From contig JBPPNF010000015.1 of NCBI GenBank assembly GCA_051306435.1, positions 1-64,000 of the forward strand: a stretch of DNA of 64,000 nucleotides, given 5' to 3'. Positions 32,554 through 41,697 of the stretch are shown here, in pieces (the stretch's first letter is position 1; each line of letters starts with the position of its first letter). The notes beneath the pieces were generated by a model, which did no database searches, was not told the origin of the DNA, and saw only the letters and a list, made by a program, of their open reading frames with translations. This DNA is from JACPNS01 sp051306435. Lineage in GTDB: Bacteria; Actinomycetota; Thermoleophilia; Solirubrobacterales; JACPNS01. The position numbers and the translations under genes were made by a program.

Positions 32554-34593
32554 ATGAGTGACTTGACGCCTGAGGCGATAGAAAAACTGTCGATCGACAC
32601 GATCCGGACGCTCTCCATGGATGGGGTCCAGAAGGCCAGTTCCGGTCACCCCGGCACGCCGATGGCGCTTGCGCCGATCACCTACACGCTCTTTGCGAAG
32701 GCCATGCGGCACTCGCCGCACAATCCGAACTGGCCCGCACGCGACCGTTTCATCCTCAGCGCCGGCCACGCTTCGATGCTGCTCTACAGCACGCTCCACC
32801 TCGCGGGCTACGGAATCTCGCTCGAGGATCTTGAGAACTTCCGCCAGCTCGGCAGCCCCACCGCCGGCCACCCGGAGTACGGCCACGCCCCCGGCATCGA
32901 GATGACCACCGGCCCGCTCGGCCAGGGCATCAGCCACGCCGTCGGCTTCGCGCTCGGCGAGCGACTGCTGCAGAAGAAGTTCGCGACCGAAGACTTCGAC
33001 CCGGTCGGTCACTACACGTATGTGATCGCCAGCGACGGCGACATCGAAGAGGGCATCAGCTCTGAGTCCGGCTCGCTCGCCGGACACCTCGGGCTCGGGC
33101 GCCTGGTCGCGTTCTACGACGCCAACCACATTTCGATCGAGGGCGACACCAACCTCGCGCTCTCCGAAGACACCGCCGCGCGCTACGAGGCCTACGGCTG
33201 GCAGGTCATCCGCCAGGGCGAGGACATCGCGGTCGGCGAGATCGAATCCGCCATCGAAGCCGCGAAGGCCGAGCCCGACAGGCCCACGCTGATCGTCGTC
33301 CGCACGCACATCGCCTTCGGCTCGCCGAACAAGGTCGACACCGAGGGCGCGCACGGTGCACCGCTCGGCGACGAAGAGATCAAGCTCACCAAGGAGGCAT
33401 ACGGCTTCCCCAGCATGGAGCCGTTCTTCGTCCCACCGGAAGTCACCGAGCACTATTCACAGATCGCCGAGCACGGCGCTCTCGCGTTCAAGGAGTGGGA
33501 GGGCAAGTTCGACGCCTACCGCGCCGACCACCCCGAGCTCGCCGCCGAGTTCGAGCGTCTTCAGGTCGGCGACCTGCCCGACGGCTGGGACGCCGAGATC
33601 CCGACATTCTCGCCTGACGACAAGGCCGTCGCCACGCGCAAGGCCTCCGAGATCGTGATCCAGTGGGCCGCCTCGGTGGTTCCGGAACTCGTCGGCGGAT
33701 CGGCAGACCTCGCGCCGTCGAACCTCACTCTGATCGCCGACGCCGGCTCGGTCCAGAAGAACGAGTGGGACGGACGCAACCTCCACTTCGGCATCCGCGA
33801 GCACGCGATGGGCGCGGCCGTCAACGGCCTCACGCTTGCCGGACTGCGCGGCTACGGCGCGACATTCCTGATCTTCAGCGACTACATGAAGCCGGCGATG
33901 CGCCTGGCCGCGCTGATGGGCATCCCGTCGATCTACGTCTTCACCCACGACTCGATCGGCCTCGGCGAAGACGGCCCGACCCACCAGCCCGTCGAGCAGC
34001 TCTGGTCGTTGCGCGCCACTCCGAACCTCGACGTGATCCGCCCCGCAGACGCCAACGAGACAGCGCTCGGCTGGGCGCACGCGCTGCGCACGATGGATCG
34101 CCCGAGCATGTTCGCGCTCAGCCGCCAGAACCTGCCGATCCTCGGCAACGTCCCGGCCGATGCGATCGAGAAGGGCGCATACGTGGTCAAGGCCACCGAC
34201 GGCACCCCGGACCTGATAGTGATCGCAACCGGCAGTGAGGTATCGATCGCGCTCGACGGCGCGAAGCTGCTCGAAGAGGCTGGCGTCTCCACCCGAGTGG
34301 TCAGCGCGCCGTGCCTTGAACGCTTCAACGAACAGCCGCAGGAGTACCGCGACAGCATTCTCCTGCCAGAGGTCCGGGCGCGCGTCTCGATCGAGGCCGG
34401 CAGCACCGTCGGTTGGCACAGGTACGTCGGCGATGCGGGATACTCGATAGGTATGGAGAGCTTCGGCGCCTCGGGTCCGCAGCCGGCGCTCTATGAGCAC
34501 TTCGGCTTCACGCCGGAAGAGGTCGCAGAGCACGGAAAGCGCGTGGTCGCAGAGGCGCCCACGCCCGTCAGTACGCAGCCGGAACTGGCCTGA
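32554..34593 (+). CDS. tkt: Transketolase
   Basis: 679 residues, thiamine-diphosphate enzyme of the non-oxidative pentose-phosphate pathway. SSGHPGTPMALAPI, GPLGQGISHAVGFAL, the TPP motif region SDGDIEEGISSESGSLAGHL with N at the end (YDANHISIEG), and the Pyr-domain GIREHAMGAAVNGLTL are intact. First gene of tkt-tal-pgi-gnd-zwf-opcA-pgl, which links both branches of the pathway. The transaldolase follows 17 bases after the stop. Confidence 0.97.
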   Translation: MSDLTPEAIEKLSIDTIRTLSMDGVQKASSGHPGTPMALAPITYTLFAKAMRHSPHNPNWPARDRFILSAGHASMLLYSTLHLAGYGISLEDLENFRQLGSPTAGHPEYGHAPGIEMTTGPLGQGISHAVGFALGERLLQKKFATEDFDPVGHYTYVIASDGDIEEGISSESGSLAGHLGLGRLVAFYDANHISIEGDTNLALSEDTAARYEAYGWQVIRQGEDIAVGEIESAIEAAKAEPDRPTLIVVRTHIAFGSPNKVDTEGAHGAPLGDEEIKLTKEAYGFPSMEPFFVPPEVTEHYSQIAEHGALAFKEWEGKFDAYRADHPELAAEFERLQVGDLPDGWDAEIPTFSPDDKAVATRKASEIVIQWAASVVPELVGGSADLAPSNLTLIADAGSVQKNEWDGRNLHFGIREHAMGAAVNGLTLAGLRGYGATFLIFSDYMKPAMRLAALMGIPSIYVFTHDSIGLGEDGPTHQPVEQLWSLRATPNLDVIRPADANETALGWAHALRTMDRPSMFALSRQNLPILGNVPADAIEKGAYVVKATDGTPDLIVIATGSEVSIALDGAKLLEEAGVSTRVVSAPCLERFNEQPQEYRDSILLPEVRARVSIEAGSTVGWHRYVGDAGYSIGMESFGASGPQPALYEHFGFTPEEVAEHGKRVVAEAPTPVSTQPELA

Positions 34594-34610
34594 GGGAGAA
34601 ACAAGAAACC

Positions 34611-35711
34611 ATGAGCGTCAACACGATCAACGAACGACTCGCCCGCCTGACCGCCCTTGGCACCAGCGTCTGGCTCGACCAGATCGGCAAAGGCCTGATC
34701 GACGACGGCGAACTCAAGCGCTTCGTCGACGAGTACTCCCTGCGCGGGGTCACAAGCAATCCGGCGATCTTCGAGAAGGCCGTCCTCGAAAGCGACGACT
34801 ACACGGTGCTGATCAACAACGGTTTCGCCGCCGGCAGTTCGGCGATGGACATCTACAAGGAGATCGCCGTCTCCACGGTCAAGGCCGCGACCGACGTGCT
34901 GCGCAGCGTCTGGGACGACACCAACCACCACGACGGCTTCGTCTCGCTTGAGGTCGCTCCCGACCTCGCGCGCGACACCTCGGGCAAGACGCTCGAAGAG
35001 GCCCGCATGTACTGGGGCCTGGTCGACTCGCCGAACCTGATGATCAAGATCCCCGGCACGCCCGAGGGGCTCGCGTACGTCGAGCAGGCGATCTACGAGG
35101 GCATCAACATCAACGTCACCCTGCTCTTCTCCGTCGACCGCTATTCCGACGTAGCGGAGGCTTACATCAAGGGCCTCGAGCGCCGCCACGCCGAGGGCCA
35201 GTCGCTCGACGTGCACTCGGTCGCCAGCTTCTTCGTCTCGCGCGTCGACTCCGTTGTCGACAAGCAGCTCGCCGCGAAGGGCCGCCCGGACCTGCAGGGC
35301 AAGGCCGCGGTCGCCAACGCGCGCGCCGCCTACATCAGGTTCAAGGAGATCTTCTACGGCGAGCGCTTCGCCAAGCTCAAGGCCGCCGGCGCGCCGGTGC
35401 AGCGTCCGCTCTGGGCCTCGACCGGCACAAAGAATCCCGACTACTCCGAGGTGCTCTACGTCGACACGCTCGCCGGTCCCGAGACCGTCAACACGATGCC
35501 GCTGAAGACGCTCGAGGCGACCGCCAGCATCAGCGACGTCTCAACCGTCACGCTCGATGAGGACCCGGCACCGGTGCTCGCCGAACTCGAAGAGCTCGGC
35601 ATCGACATGCACCAGGTCACCGAGGACCTGCTCGACGCCGGCATCGAGGCCTTCGTCCATTCCCTCGACGGTCTGATCGAGGGCATCGAGAAGCAGGGCC
35701 CCGCAGAGTGA
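34611..35711 (+). CDS. tal: Transaldolase
   Basis: 366 residues, class I aldolase-type barrel of the actinobacterial/cyanobacterial transaldolase type. VTSNPAIFEKAV is the family start signature, and the Schiff-base Lys lies in NLMIKIPGT. NVTLLFS and WASTGTKNP are also conserved. It moves dihydroxyacetone units between sugar phosphates. The stop overlaps the pgi GTG (GTGA). In other bacteria this pair occurs as one fused Tal-Pgi protein; here it is split but coupled. Confidence 0.96.
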   Translation: MSVNTINERLARLTALGTSVWLDQIGKGLIDDGELKRFVDEYSLRGVTSNPAIFEKAVLESDDYTVLINNGFAAGSSAMDIYKEIAVSTVKAATDVLRSVWDDTNHHDGFVSLEVAPDLARDTSGKTLEEARMYWGLVDSPNLMIKIPGTPEGLAYVEQAIYEGININVTLLFSVDRYSDVAEAYIKGLERRHAEGQSLDVHSVASFFVSRVDSVVDKQLAAKGRPDLQGKAAVANARAAYIRFKEIFYGERFAKLKAAGAPVQRPLWASTGTKNPDYSEVLYVDTLAGPETVNTMPLKTLEATASISDVSTVTLDEDPAPVLAELEELGIDMHQVTEDLLDAGIEAFVHSLDGLIEGIEKQGPAE

Positions 35712-37240
35712 GCTCAGAACAGGGCTTGACCGTCTCCGAGCGCGTCTGGGCGCGCGATGAATCGTTGTGGGGCGGTCCCGGCGTGGCCGAGATCGGAAAC
35801 AGGCTCGGCTGGCTCGACATCGCCGACCGCATGCTCGAGGCGCTGCCGGATCTCGAAGCGTTTGTGGCCCAGGCCCACGCCGACGGGCTGACCAACACGG
35901 TCCTGCTGGGCATGGGCGGATCGTCGCTCGGTCCCGAGGTGCTGAACCTCTCGTTCGGCGGCTCTCTCTCAATGCTCGACTCGACCGACCCGGCAGCGGT
36001 GCTCGCCGTCGTCTCCGAGGAAGATCTGCCCAGGACGATCTTCGTCGTCTCGAGCAAATCCGGTGGCACGATCGAAACGCTCTCGCACTTCAAGCACTTC
36101 TACGAATTGACCGGCGGCAGCGGTGCGCAGTTCGTCGCTGTCACCGACCCGGGCTCGCCGCTCGAAGCGCTGGCCGATGAAAAAGGCTTCCGCCGCGTCT
36201 TCCAGGCCGACCCGAACATCGGCGGCCGCTACAGCGTGCTCAGCTACTTCGGCCTGGTGCCGGCCGCGCTCGCAGGCGTCCCGCTCGCAGGCGTGCTCGA
36301 AAGCGCGATCGACGCCGCCAAGAGCTGCCGCCTGGTTGACGGCAACCCCGGCCTGCTGCTCGGCGAGAAGCTCGGCGAGCTCTCCCTCGCCGGCCGCGAC
36401 AAACTGACATTCATCGTCGACGCCCCGATCGACAGCTACGGCCTGTGGGTCGAGCAGCTGATCGCCGAAAGCACCGGCAAACACGGCAAGGGCATTCTGC
36501 CGGTCGCCGGCGAGCCGATCACGCCCGACAATCTCGTCAGCGAGTACGGGATCGACCGTGTCTTCGTGCACATCGCCGATGCGGCGAATCCCGACGGCGA
36601 CAATGCAGCCACCGTGGATGCGCTCGAGCAGCACGGCCAACCCGTCTTCCGCATGACCTCCGGTGGCCCGGACGACCTCGGCCGTTTCATGTTCCTCTTC
36701 GAATTTGCAACCGCAGTCGTCGGTCACGTTCTCGGCATCAACCCCTTCGACCAGCCGAACGTGCAGGAGGCCAAGGACGCCACCGCGCGCGTGCTCGAGT
36801 CGGGCGATGTCAATGCGCCGTTCGACCCGCCGGGTGCGCTGAACGCGCTGATCGCCGACGCGAAGCCCCCGACCTACGTCGCGATCATGAGCTACTCCAG
36901 GCCCGGCGCCGAGTTCGACCTAGCGATCGACGACCTGCGTCGCACGATCCGCGCCAAGACCGGTTCGGCCACGACCTTCGGTTACGGCCCTCGCTTCCTG
37001 CACTCGACGGGCCAGCTGCACAAAGGCGGACCACCCGAGGGCAGTTTTGTGCAGCTCGTGCACGACGGCCCCGAGGACGTCGCGATCCCGGGCGCGAGCT
37101 TCAGCTTCAGGACCCTGAAGCACGCCCAGGCTATCGGCGACCTCCAGGCGCTTCAACAACACGGACGCCCGGTCGTCCGGCTCGAACTTTCCGGGGATCC
37201 TGCGCAGGCCGTCGTCGGCCTCACAGCAGGCCTCGACTGA
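35708..37240 (+). CDS. pgi: Glucose-6-phosphate isomerase (type found in Tal-Pgi fusions)
   Basis: 510 residues. LGMGGSSLGPEVL and VVSSKSGGTIETLSHFKHF are the SIS-fold sugar-phosphate binding signatures of PGI, and RFLHSTGQLHKGG is the C-terminal His/Lys motif. It interconverts glucose-6-P and fructose-6-P, joining glycolysis with the Zwf branch. Its N-terminus is that of the Pgi half of fused proteins rather than of the longer classical PGI. GTG 35708 overlaps tal. Confidence 0.93.
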   Translation: MSSEQGLTVSERVWARDESLWGGPGVAEIGNRLGWLDIADRMLEALPDLEAFVAQAHADGLTNTVLLGMGGSSLGPEVLNLSFGGSLSMLDSTDPAAVLAVVSEEDLPRTIFVVSSKSGGTIETLSHFKHFYELTGGSGAQFVAVTDPGSPLEALADEKGFRRVFQADPNIGGRYSVLSYFGLVPAALAGVPLAGVLESAIDAAKSCRLVDGNPGLLLGEKLGELSLAGRDKLTFIVDAPIDSYGLWVEQLIAESTGKHGKGILPVAGEPITPDNLVSEYGIDRVFVHIADAANPDGDNAATVDALEQHGQPVFRMTSGGPDDLGRFMFLFEFATAVVGHVLGINPFDQPNVQEAKDATARVLESGDVNAPFDPPGALNALIADAKPPTYVAIMSYSRPGAEFDLAIDDLRRTIRAKTGSATTFGYGPRFLHSTGQLHKGGPPEGSFVQLVHDGPEDVAIPGASFSFRTLKHAQAIGDLQALQQHGRPVVRLELSGDPAQAVVGLTAGLD

Positions 37241-37274
37241 CCCCCAAACAACAATCAAGGAGAGCGGTTTCCCA

Positions 37275-38213
37275 ATGTCAGACAGCAGCGTGCAGATTGG
37301 ATTTGTCGGACTGGGCAAGATGGGCGGAAACATGGTCGCCCGGATCAAGCGCGACTCCGATTTCAAAGTCGTGGCGTTCGACTTCAGCGCCGAAGCAGTG
37401 ACCGTAGCCGAAGGAGTCGGCGCCGAGGGCGCGTCCTCACTTGAAGAACTTGTGAGCAAGCTCGACGCCCCGCGCATGGTCTGGGTGATGGTCCCCTCCG
37501 GGGATGCGACGACGCAGACGGTCGAGAAGCTCGGCGAACTTCTCGAACCCGGCGACACGATCATCGACGGCGGCAACTCACGCTGGAGCGACGACAAGGA
37601 ACGCTCGGCGAAGCTCGAGCCGACCGGCATCAAGTACGTCGACGTCGGCACATCCGGCGGCGTCTGGGGCCTGCAAGAGGGCTACTGCATGATGGCCGGC
37701 GGTCCCGATCAGTCGATCGCCCAGCTCTCACCGATCCTCGACGTGCTGGCACCGCCATTCTCCGAACAGCACGGCCCCGGCTGGGGTCACATGGGCCCGG
37801 TCGGCGCGGGCCACTACGTGAAGATGGTCCACAACGGCGTCGAATACGCACTGATGCAGAGCTACGCCGAAGGCTTCAACCTCTTCGACGCCTGCGAGTA
37901 CGACCTCGACAACGCGAAGATCGCGCACCTCTGGAACCAGGCCTCGGTCGTGCGTTCGTGGCTCTGCGAGCTCGCGGCGCTCGCATTCGAGCAGGAGGGC
38001 AACGACCTCGCCGAGCTTGAGCCTGTCGTCGCCGACTCCGGCGAAGGTCGCTGGACCGTCGAGGACGCCACCGACAAGCGCGTGCCGGTGCCGGCGATCG
38101 CGCTGAGTCTTTTCGAGCGCTACTCAAGCCAGAGTCACTCCGACTTCGCCAACAAGGTCAACTCTGCGCTACGCGCCCAGTTCGGCGGCCACGCCGTCGA
38201 GCGCAAGGGCTGA
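37275..38213 (+). CDS. gnd: 6-phosphogluconate dehydrogenase, short type
   Basis: 312 residues. The NAD(P)-binding GFVGLGKMGGNMVARI, then DGGNSRWSDD, VDVGTSGGVWGLQEGYCMMAGG, and HYVKMVHNGVEYALMQSYAEG (catalytic Lys) identify the enzyme. It is the roughly 300-residue class, often NAD-linked, not the 470-residue form. It oxidatively decarboxylates 6-phosphogluconate to ribulose-5-P. AAGGAGAG lies upstream of ATG 37275. Confidence 0.95.
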   Translation: MSDSSVQIGFVGLGKMGGNMVARIKRDSDFKVVAFDFSAEAVTVAEGVGAEGASSLEELVSKLDAPRMVWVMVPSGDATTQTVEKLGELLEPGDTIIDGGNSRWSDDKERSAKLEPTGIKYVDVGTSGGVWGLQEGYCMMAGGPDQSIAQLSPILDVLAPPFSEQHGPGWGHMGPVGAGHYVKMVHNGVEYALMQSYAEGFNLFDACEYDLDNAKIAHLWNQASVVRSWLCELAALAFEQEGNDLAELEPVVADSGEGRWTVEDATDKRVPVPAIALSLFERYSSQSHSDFANKVNSALRAQFGGHAVERKG

Positions 38214-38224
38214 AGGGAGCGCCT

Positions 38225-39766
38225 GTGAACTCAGATCTGATCGTTCCACCCGCGCCGATTCCGAACCCGCTGGCGTCGGGCCTCGAGCACATGCCGGTCG
38301 ATCCGACGACGATGGTGATCTTCGGCGCGACCGGCGACCTCGCCCACCGCAAGCTGCTCCCGGCGATCTATAACCTCGCCCACGAGGGCTCGCTTCCCGA
38401 GCGCTTCAACCTGGTCGGCTTCGCGATTGAGGACTACACCGACGAGACCTTCCGAAAGATGATGGCGGAGTCGATCGAGGCGTACTCAAGGCGCGCACCG
38501 AAGCCAGAGGTGCTCGATGCGCTGCTGCACCGCACGACCTACATCACCGGGAGCTTCGACAACACACCCGATTTCGAGACGCTCAAGCAGTCGCTCGACG
38601 AACTCGACAACCTCGCCGACGAACCGCTCAACCACCTGTTCTACCTGGCGACGTCGCCGACGTTCTTCTCCACAGTCGTTCGTCAGCTCGGAGAGGTCGG
38701 CCTCGACGAGGAGCCCGGCTCCGAGGTGCGCGTGGTGATCGAGAAGCCGATCGGCCGGGATCTTGAAAGCGCTCGTGCTCTGAACCGCGACGTGCTCAAG
38801 GTGCTCCACGAGGACCAGGTCTACCGCATCGACCACTACCTCGGCAAAGAAACAGTGCAGAACATCCTCGCCTTCCGATTTGCGAACTCGATGTTCGAGC
38901 CGATCTGGAACTCGAACTACATCGACTACGTGCAGATCACCGCCAGCGAGGATCTCGGCATCGGCACCCGCGCGAGTTACTACGACACGGCCGGCGCGCT
39001 GCGTGACCTGGTGCAGAACCACATGCTCCAGTTGCTCGCGCTGCTCTGCATGGAGCCGCCGAACGCGCTCACCGCCAACAAGGTTCGTGACGAGAAGGCG
39101 AAGGTGCTGCGCGCGATGCCCGCACCGCAGTTCGCGGAAGTCTCCAACATGGCCGTGCGCGGGCAGTACTCGCCGGGCACGATCGGGAGCGACAATGTTC
39201 CCGGTTATCTCGAGGAAGAGGGTGTCGGTGAGGCCTCGCAGACCGAGACCTACGCCGCTCTGCGCCTCGGGATCAGCAACTGGCGCTGGGCCGGAGTCCC
39301 GTTCTACCTGCGCACAGGCAAGCGCCTCGCCCGCAAAGTCACTGAGATCGTCGTCACGCTGAAGCCCGTTCCGCACCTCGCGTTTCAGGTCCACGGAGCG
39401 CCGCCGCTGCCGAACGAACTGGTCTTCCAGATACAGCCCAACGAAGGCGTTTCGATCTCGCTGGGCGCGAAGATCCCCGGGGCCAAGACGCGCATCCGGC
39501 CGGTCAACATGCAGTTCCAGTACGGAACTTCGTTCACGAGCGAATCGCCCGAGGCGTATGAGCGCCTGATCCTCGATGTGATGCGCGGCGACGCCACGCT
39601 CTTCACCCGCGTCGATGAGGTTGAGGCGCTCTGGTCGATCGTTGACCCGGTGCTTGCCTACTGGGCCGCGGATCCGGCGAAGCCCGCGCAGTATCCGTCC
39701 GGCTCGAGCGGACCGGTCGAAGCCGACACACTCCTGAAAGGCAGGGCAAAATGGCGACAGCTCTGA
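38225..39766 (+). CDS. zwf: Glucose-6-phosphate 1-dehydrogenase
   Basis: 513 residues. The dinucleotide motif GATGDLAHRKLLPAIYNLA, IEKPIGRD and the active-site RIDHYLGKETVQNIL are all intact. It commits glucose-6-P to the oxidative branch with NADPH or NADH production. GTG 38225 follows GAAGGGAG. The 3' end overlaps opcA by 16 bases. Confidence 0.97.
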   Translation: MNSDLIVPPAPIPNPLASGLEHMPVDPTTMVIFGATGDLAHRKLLPAIYNLAHEGSLPERFNLVGFAIEDYTDETFRKMMAESIEAYSRRAPKPEVLDALLHRTTYITGSFDNTPDFETLKQSLDELDNLADEPLNHLFYLATSPTFFSTVVRQLGEVGLDEEPGSEVRVVIEKPIGRDLESARALNRDVLKVLHEDQVYRIDHYLGKETVQNILAFRFANSMFEPIWNSNYIDYVQITASEDLGIGTRASYYDTAGALRDLVQNHMLQLLALLCMEPPNALTANKVRDEKAKVLRAMPAPQFAEVSNMAVRGQYSPGTIGSDNVPGYLEEEGVGEASQTETYAALRLGISNWRWAGVPFYLRTGKRLARKVTEIVVTLKPVPHLAFQVHGAPPLPNELVFQIQPNEGVSISLGAKIPGAKTRIRPVNMQFQYGTSFTSESPEAYERLILDVMRGDATLFTRVDEVEALWSIVDPVLAYWAADPAKPAQYPSGSSGPVEADTLLKGRAKWRQL

Positions 39767-40854
39767 CAACCCCTGGCGTCTGGAGCGCCCGCGACACCAC
39801 TCCTGCGGAGATCGAGGGAGCACTGCTCAAGCTGATGTACGAGCAGGCCAATGAAGGCATGGTCAACGCACCCGCGCGCGTGCTCAATCTTGTCGTCGTG
39901 ATCGACCGCGAGTGGAAGGGAGAGGTCAGCAACCGCCTCGATCGCATCGACCGCGACAACCCCGCGCGCACGATTCTGATCGTCGTCGAGGAGGGCAAGA
40001 AGGATCTCGACGCGATGGCAACGCTGATCCACGATCAGCCCGACGCGCTCGGCGGCAACACAGTCTTCCGCGAGCGCGTCGAGATCGACTGCGGGATCGA
40101 CCAGCTCGACCACCTCGACACGATCATCTACCCGGTGCTCGCCACCGAGGTCGGCACGGTCGTCTGGTCGCCGCACGGCCACCCCGAGGCAGTCGACGCG
40201 CTGCGCGGCCTGGCCACGACCGTGCTGATCGACTCGCTCGACATTCCCGACTGGCAAGACGCGATCGCGCGTATCGCCGAGCTGTCCGAATACGCCGAAG
40301 TCAGCGATCTCGCCTGGCTGCGGTCCAACCCCTGGCGCGAACGCGTCGCGGCCGCGTTTGACCCGGTGGTCTGGCGCCCGCAGCTTGACGCGATCAACCG
40401 CGTAGTCGTGCGCATGCATCCCGGCTCGACGCTCGCCGCCCTGCTGTGGCTGGGCTGGATCGCCTCGCGGCTGGAATGGACGCCGCACCTTCTCGAGCTG
40501 AACGTTGACGATCACAAGGCGGGCCACGCGACGGGCCCGGCCGGCCAGATCGAGCTGCTGCTCGAGAACGACGACACGATGCCCGTGCCCGGGCTCTCGG
40601 GATTGACGATCGAGACGACCAACGGGCTGAGCCTCTCGCTCGACCGCGGCGTCGGCGGGCTGCGCGCCACGCGCAAGCTGCCCGACGGCGGCGAGTCCGA
40701 CTGGACGATCCTCGGTGCATCCCGCGGCGAAGACGGCATCCTCGCCCACGGCGTCACCAACGCCCTGATCCCCGACCCGCTCTTCCGCCCGGCGCTTGAG
40801 GCGGCGTGCGCATTCGGCGGACGCGCGACGATCGAGAAGGCGCGCAAGCAGTGA
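39751..40854 (+). CDS. opcA: G6PDH assembly/activity protein OpcA
   Basis: 367 residues. OpcA is an allosteric partner of G6PDH in cyanobacteria and actinobacteria. The N-terminal TTPAEIEGALLKLMYEQ, ARVLNLVVVI and the C-terminal Zwf-linked region (LLWLGWIASRLEW) fit the family. Its position, overlapping zwf by 16 bases and pgl by 4 (GTGA), is the canonical zwf-opcA-pgl arrangement. Confidence 0.93.
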   Translation: MATALTTPGVWSARDTTPAEIEGALLKLMYEQANEGMVNAPARVLNLVVVIDREWKGEVSNRLDRIDRDNPARTILIVVEEGKKDLDAMATLIHDQPDALGGNTVFRERVEIDCGIDQLDHLDTIIYPVLATEVGTVVWSPHGHPEAVDALRGLATTVLIDSLDIPDWQDAIARIAELSEYAEVSDLAWLRSNPWRERVAAAFDPVVWRPQLDAINRVVVRMHPGSTLAALLWLGWIASRLEWTPHLLELNVDDHKAGHATGPAGQIELLLENDDTMPVPGLSGLTIETTNGLSLSLDRGVGGLRATRKLPDGGESDWTILGASRGEDGILAHGVTNALIPDPLFRPALEAACAFGGRATIEKARKQ

Positions 40855-41522
40855 CCGATCTGAAGGTTGTCGAAGACGTCGCGGCCGAAGCTGCCGCGCG
40901 GATCGCCACCGTGGCCGAAGCTGGTGGCTCAGTCGTGCTAGCCGGTGGATCGACGCCGAAGAAGGCCTACGAGATCGCGTCGGCCGCTGACTGGTCGCGG
41001 GCAAAAGTCTGGTTCGGCGACGAGCGCTGCGTTCCACCTGATGACGAGCGCAGCAACTTCCGGATGGCCAAGGAGGCGCTGTTTGGCCGTCTTGCCGCCC
41101 CGCCCGCGGCAATCTTCCGTATGCCCGGGGAACTCGACCCCGCAGAAGCAGCACACCAGTATGCGGCCGACATCTTCGAGCACGACGCTGAGCCCTTCGA
41201 CCTGCTGCTGCTCGGCATCGGGCCTGACGCCCACACCGCATCGCTGTTTCCGGGCAAGCCCGAGATCTCACAGCGCAATCTGCTCGTGACCGCCGTGCCC
41301 GAGGCGGGACTCGACCCGTTCGTGCCGCGCGTGAGCCTGACGGTCCCTGCCCTGGTCCGGGCCAAGGAGATTCTGTTTCTTGTCGTCGGTCCGGACAAAG
41401 CCGGCCCGGTCAAAGAGTCGTTCGGGACCGATCACTCAATGACGCCGGCCGGAATCGTCGCGCGCAAGGCGCGCGGCCGCGTGACCGTTCTGCTCGACCC
41501 GGCTGCGGCTGCGAACCTCTGA
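40851..41522 (+). CDS. pgl: 6-phosphogluconolactonase
   Basis: 223 residues. VVLAGGSTPKKAYE, VWFGDERCVPPDDERSNFRM and LLLGIGPDAHTASLFPG are the sugar-lactonase (NagB-like fold) signatures. It hydrolyses the Zwf product. GTG 40851 overlaps the opcA stop. It ends the pentose-phosphate operon. Confidence 0.95.
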   Translation: MTDLKVVEDVAAEAAARIATVAEAGGSVVLAGGSTPKKAYEIASAADWSRAKVWFGDERCVPPDDERSNFRMAKEALFGRLAAPPAAIFRMPGELDPAEAAHQYAADIFEHDAEPFDLLLLGIGPDAHTASLFPGKPEISQRNLLVTAVPEAGLDPFVPRVSLTVPALVRAKEILFLVVGPDKAGPVKESFGTDHSMTPAGIVARKARGRVTVLLDPAAAANL

Positions 41523-41532
41523 CGCGGCTTGT

Positions 41533-41646
41533 TCAGGCCTGCTTGATCACGAGCAGGAAGACGAGTACTGCGAGCAGAACTTCGATGATCACGACTGCGA
41601 CAAGCCAGAGCAGTCCGATGAGCGATCCGTTTTGTCTTGATTCCAT
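41533..41646 (-). CDS. 37-residue single-pass membrane miniprotein
   Basis: Not long enough for routine calling, but well supported. ATG 41646 has AAGGAG seven bases upstream, and the frame MESRQNGSLIGLLWLVAVV then IIEVLLAVLVFLLVIKQA closes at 41533. A short polar N-tail and one long hydrophobic helix with a central Glu end in a single Lys. It could insert in the membrane as a small regulator or type I toxin-like peptide. It lies between pgl (opposite strand) and hipA (same strand), 51 bases downstream of the hipA stop. Confidence 0.6.
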   Translation of the reverse strand: MESRQNGSLIGLLWLVAVVIIEVLLAVLVFLLVIKQA

Positions 41647-41697
41647 TTGAGCTGCTCCTTCTCGGGTTGCGGGGTGACCACCCCCGCCGTCGCAAGC

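Noticed and set aside
39658..41271. 537-codon leftward frame opposite opcA and pgl
   Set aside because: Antisense shadow of two clearly identified genes; low-complexity Arg-rich translation.
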